This document shows positions 26,871-27,314 of a stretch of DNA of 27,314 nucleotides, one piece after another; the first letter of the stretch is position 1; every line of letters starts with the position of its first letter. The stretch spans positions 1 to 27,314 of IMG/VR virus record IMGVR_UViG_3300025096_000098; one strand, given 5' to 3'. The translations under genes were made by a program, and so were the position numbers. Below the pieces are notes generated by a model that did not search any database, was not told where the DNA came from, and was given only the letters and a program-made list of their open reading frames with translations. The DNA comes from a virus.

Positions 26871-26900
26871 ATTCTCAATTATAGTATACTTATTGAGAAT
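26871..26900 (+). repeat. Inverted repeat ATTCTCAAT / ATTGAGAAT flanking TATACT
   Basis: Perfect 9-bp arms (26871-26879 and 26892-26900) enclose 12 nt containing TATACT (26885-26890). A factor bound here would cover the -10. Half-sites match those at 26209-26239. Confidence 0.7.
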
Positions 26901-26903
26901 CGC

Positions 26904-26966
26904 GGCCGTTTGTGGTCAGTTGGCAAAGTGCACACTAAACCCCCACAACCCGTGAAAATGGTGTAT
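26904..26966 (+). promoter_or_regulatory. Promoter/leader module, copy 2
   Basis: GGCCG 26904-26908, GGCAAAGTGCACAC near 26922, CCGTGAAA 26950-26957 and GTGTAT 26961-26966 repeat the order and spacing of copy 1 (offset about 396 nt). It stands before the gene at 26994. Confidence 0.5.
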
Positions 26967-26993
26967 TGTAAGAAAGTCCAAAGCAATTCAATT

Positions 26994-27122
26994 ATGTTCG
27001 TTGATCCACGGTATGAGGATGAGGCAATCTCAGCACTTATGGAAGAGGCACTCTCTGAAACCAAGGAGGACCTGAAATTTGATGTTGAGGCATACATTGA
27101 GAATTCTGACTATGAATTCTAA
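26994..27122 (+). CDS. Small acidic protein, 42 aa
   Basis: I take ATG 26994, the first in-frame ATG after the conserved promoter module; earlier in-frame starts (ATG 26958, GTG 26910) lie within the module. The protein MFVDPRYEDEAISALMEEAL, SETKEDLKFDVEAYIENSDYEF is acidic and helical with an aromatic end. Its last codons overlap the next mini-gene. Confidence 0.5.
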   Translation: MFVDPRYEDEAISALMEEALSETKEDLKFDVEAYIENSDYEF

Positions 27123-27180
27123 CACATGGTCGCTCAATGATTCCATTATCCTATTCATCGTTATTCTTTGCATTCTATGA
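27112..27180 (+). CDS. 22-aa membrane peptide (tentative)
   Basis: ATG 27112 to TGA 27178-27180. After MNSNTWSLNDS the residues IILFIVILCIL are a hydrophobic helix of about 11 residues, short for a full span. It overlaps the preceding gene by 11 nt and the next by 4 nt (ATGA), filling the gap between them exactly. Very small, so tentative. Confidence 0.4.
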   Translation: MNSNTWSLNDSIILFIVILCIL

Positions 27181-27314
27181 ACACTACTATTCGTTACTCA
27201 TTCCCTGACGACTGTAAATTCCGTTACATGAGTTTTGCCACGTATGACCAGGCACTCAAATGCATTGCGTTATTCAAGCAAATCGCAGTCAAGGCAGAAT
27301 TGAAGCACCACTGA
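27177..27314 (+). CDS. Small hypothetical protein, 45 aa
   Basis: ATG 27177 to TGA 27312-27314, the last base of the window. MNTTIRYSFPDDCKFRYMSF, ATYDQALKCIALFKQIAVKA, ELKHH: a strand pair followed by a helix, with two cysteines and a basic end. It starts in an ATGA overlap with the mini membrane peptide. Unknown function. Confidence 0.55.
   Translation: MNTTIRYSFPDDCKFRYMSFATYDQALKCIALFKQIAVKAELKHH

Noticed and set aside
1-27314. CRISPR array, insertion sequence, integrase or tRNA cluster
   Set aside because: No regularly spaced repeat array, transposase motif, integrase signature or cloverleaf was seen on either strand.

Overview
The window looks like a piece of a T4-like marine cyanophage (a myovirus of Synechococcus or Prochlorococcus). 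The evidence is as follows. All credible genes lie on the + strand and are AT-rich and tightly packed. Very long fibre-type structural genes follow one another behind T4-late-like TAAATA boxes. Further along are a ferredoxin-dependent-type heme oxygenase, a CP12-like Calvin-cycle regulator and a flavin-dependent halogenase, which together are typical cyanophage cargo. I saw no tRNA, rRNA, CRISPR array, integrase or insertion sequence.

Layout. (1) Positions 1-11364 are a late virion region: two small leading genes, a 1793-aa fibre ending in a self-cleaving S74 chaperone domain, a 701-aa fibre with repeated GxGTxxP units, a flavin-dependent halogenase with its catalytic residues in place, a Gly-rich adhesin-like protein with a Cys/Trp-rich insert, a Cys-rich zinc-knuckle-like protein and a cupin/2OG-oxygenase-like protein. 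(2) Positions 11365-11511 are a regulatory junction with a possible ~50-nt small RNA. (3) Positions 11512-13807 hold an overlapping trio: SF2 DEAH helicase, phosphomannomutase-like HAD phosphatase and a nucleotidyltransferase. (4) Positions 13878-25460 are a long run of mostly small early-type genes joined by 1, 4 or 8-nt overlaps. It contains ho1, a SAM methyltransferase, cp12, a PD-(D/E)xK-like protein overlapping a DNA methyltransferase, a zincin-like HExxH protein, a zinc ribbon and several one-helix membrane mini-proteins. (5) Positions 25461-27314 are a repeat-rich control region carrying 11-bp tandem repeats, ATTCTCAATA elements, TCTCG-N-CGAGA palindromes on a consensus promoter, large nested hairpins and a duplicated ~65-nt promoter/leader module in front of tiny genes.

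How the parts may work together. The late genes are probably expressed together from TAAATA promoters that overlap the preceding stop codon. Because the halogenase and the oxygenase-like protein sit in that late block, flanking a Trp/Cys/Gly-rich adhesin, a role in chemically maturing virion fibres is a reasonable hypothesis besides small-molecule metabolism. The early blocks probably modify host metabolism (heme to bilin, Calvin cycle shut-down through CP12), handle nucleic acids (helicase, methyltransferase) and supply many small host-directed proteins. Early transcription units start at TTGACA-N17-TATAAT-like promoters that are repeatedly fused to the tail of an intrinsic terminator.

The strongest candidates for something undescribed are: the halogenase/adhesin/oxygenase late cassette (7849-11364); the operator-studded promoter at 25801-25936 with neighbouring iteron-like repeats; the dispersed ATTCTCAATA inverted repeats; the start-stop leader with an anti-Shine-Dalgarno helix at 15333-15412; and the nuclease-like/methyltransferase pair at 19860-21243. 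All functional statements come from reading motifs by eye; no searches were run.
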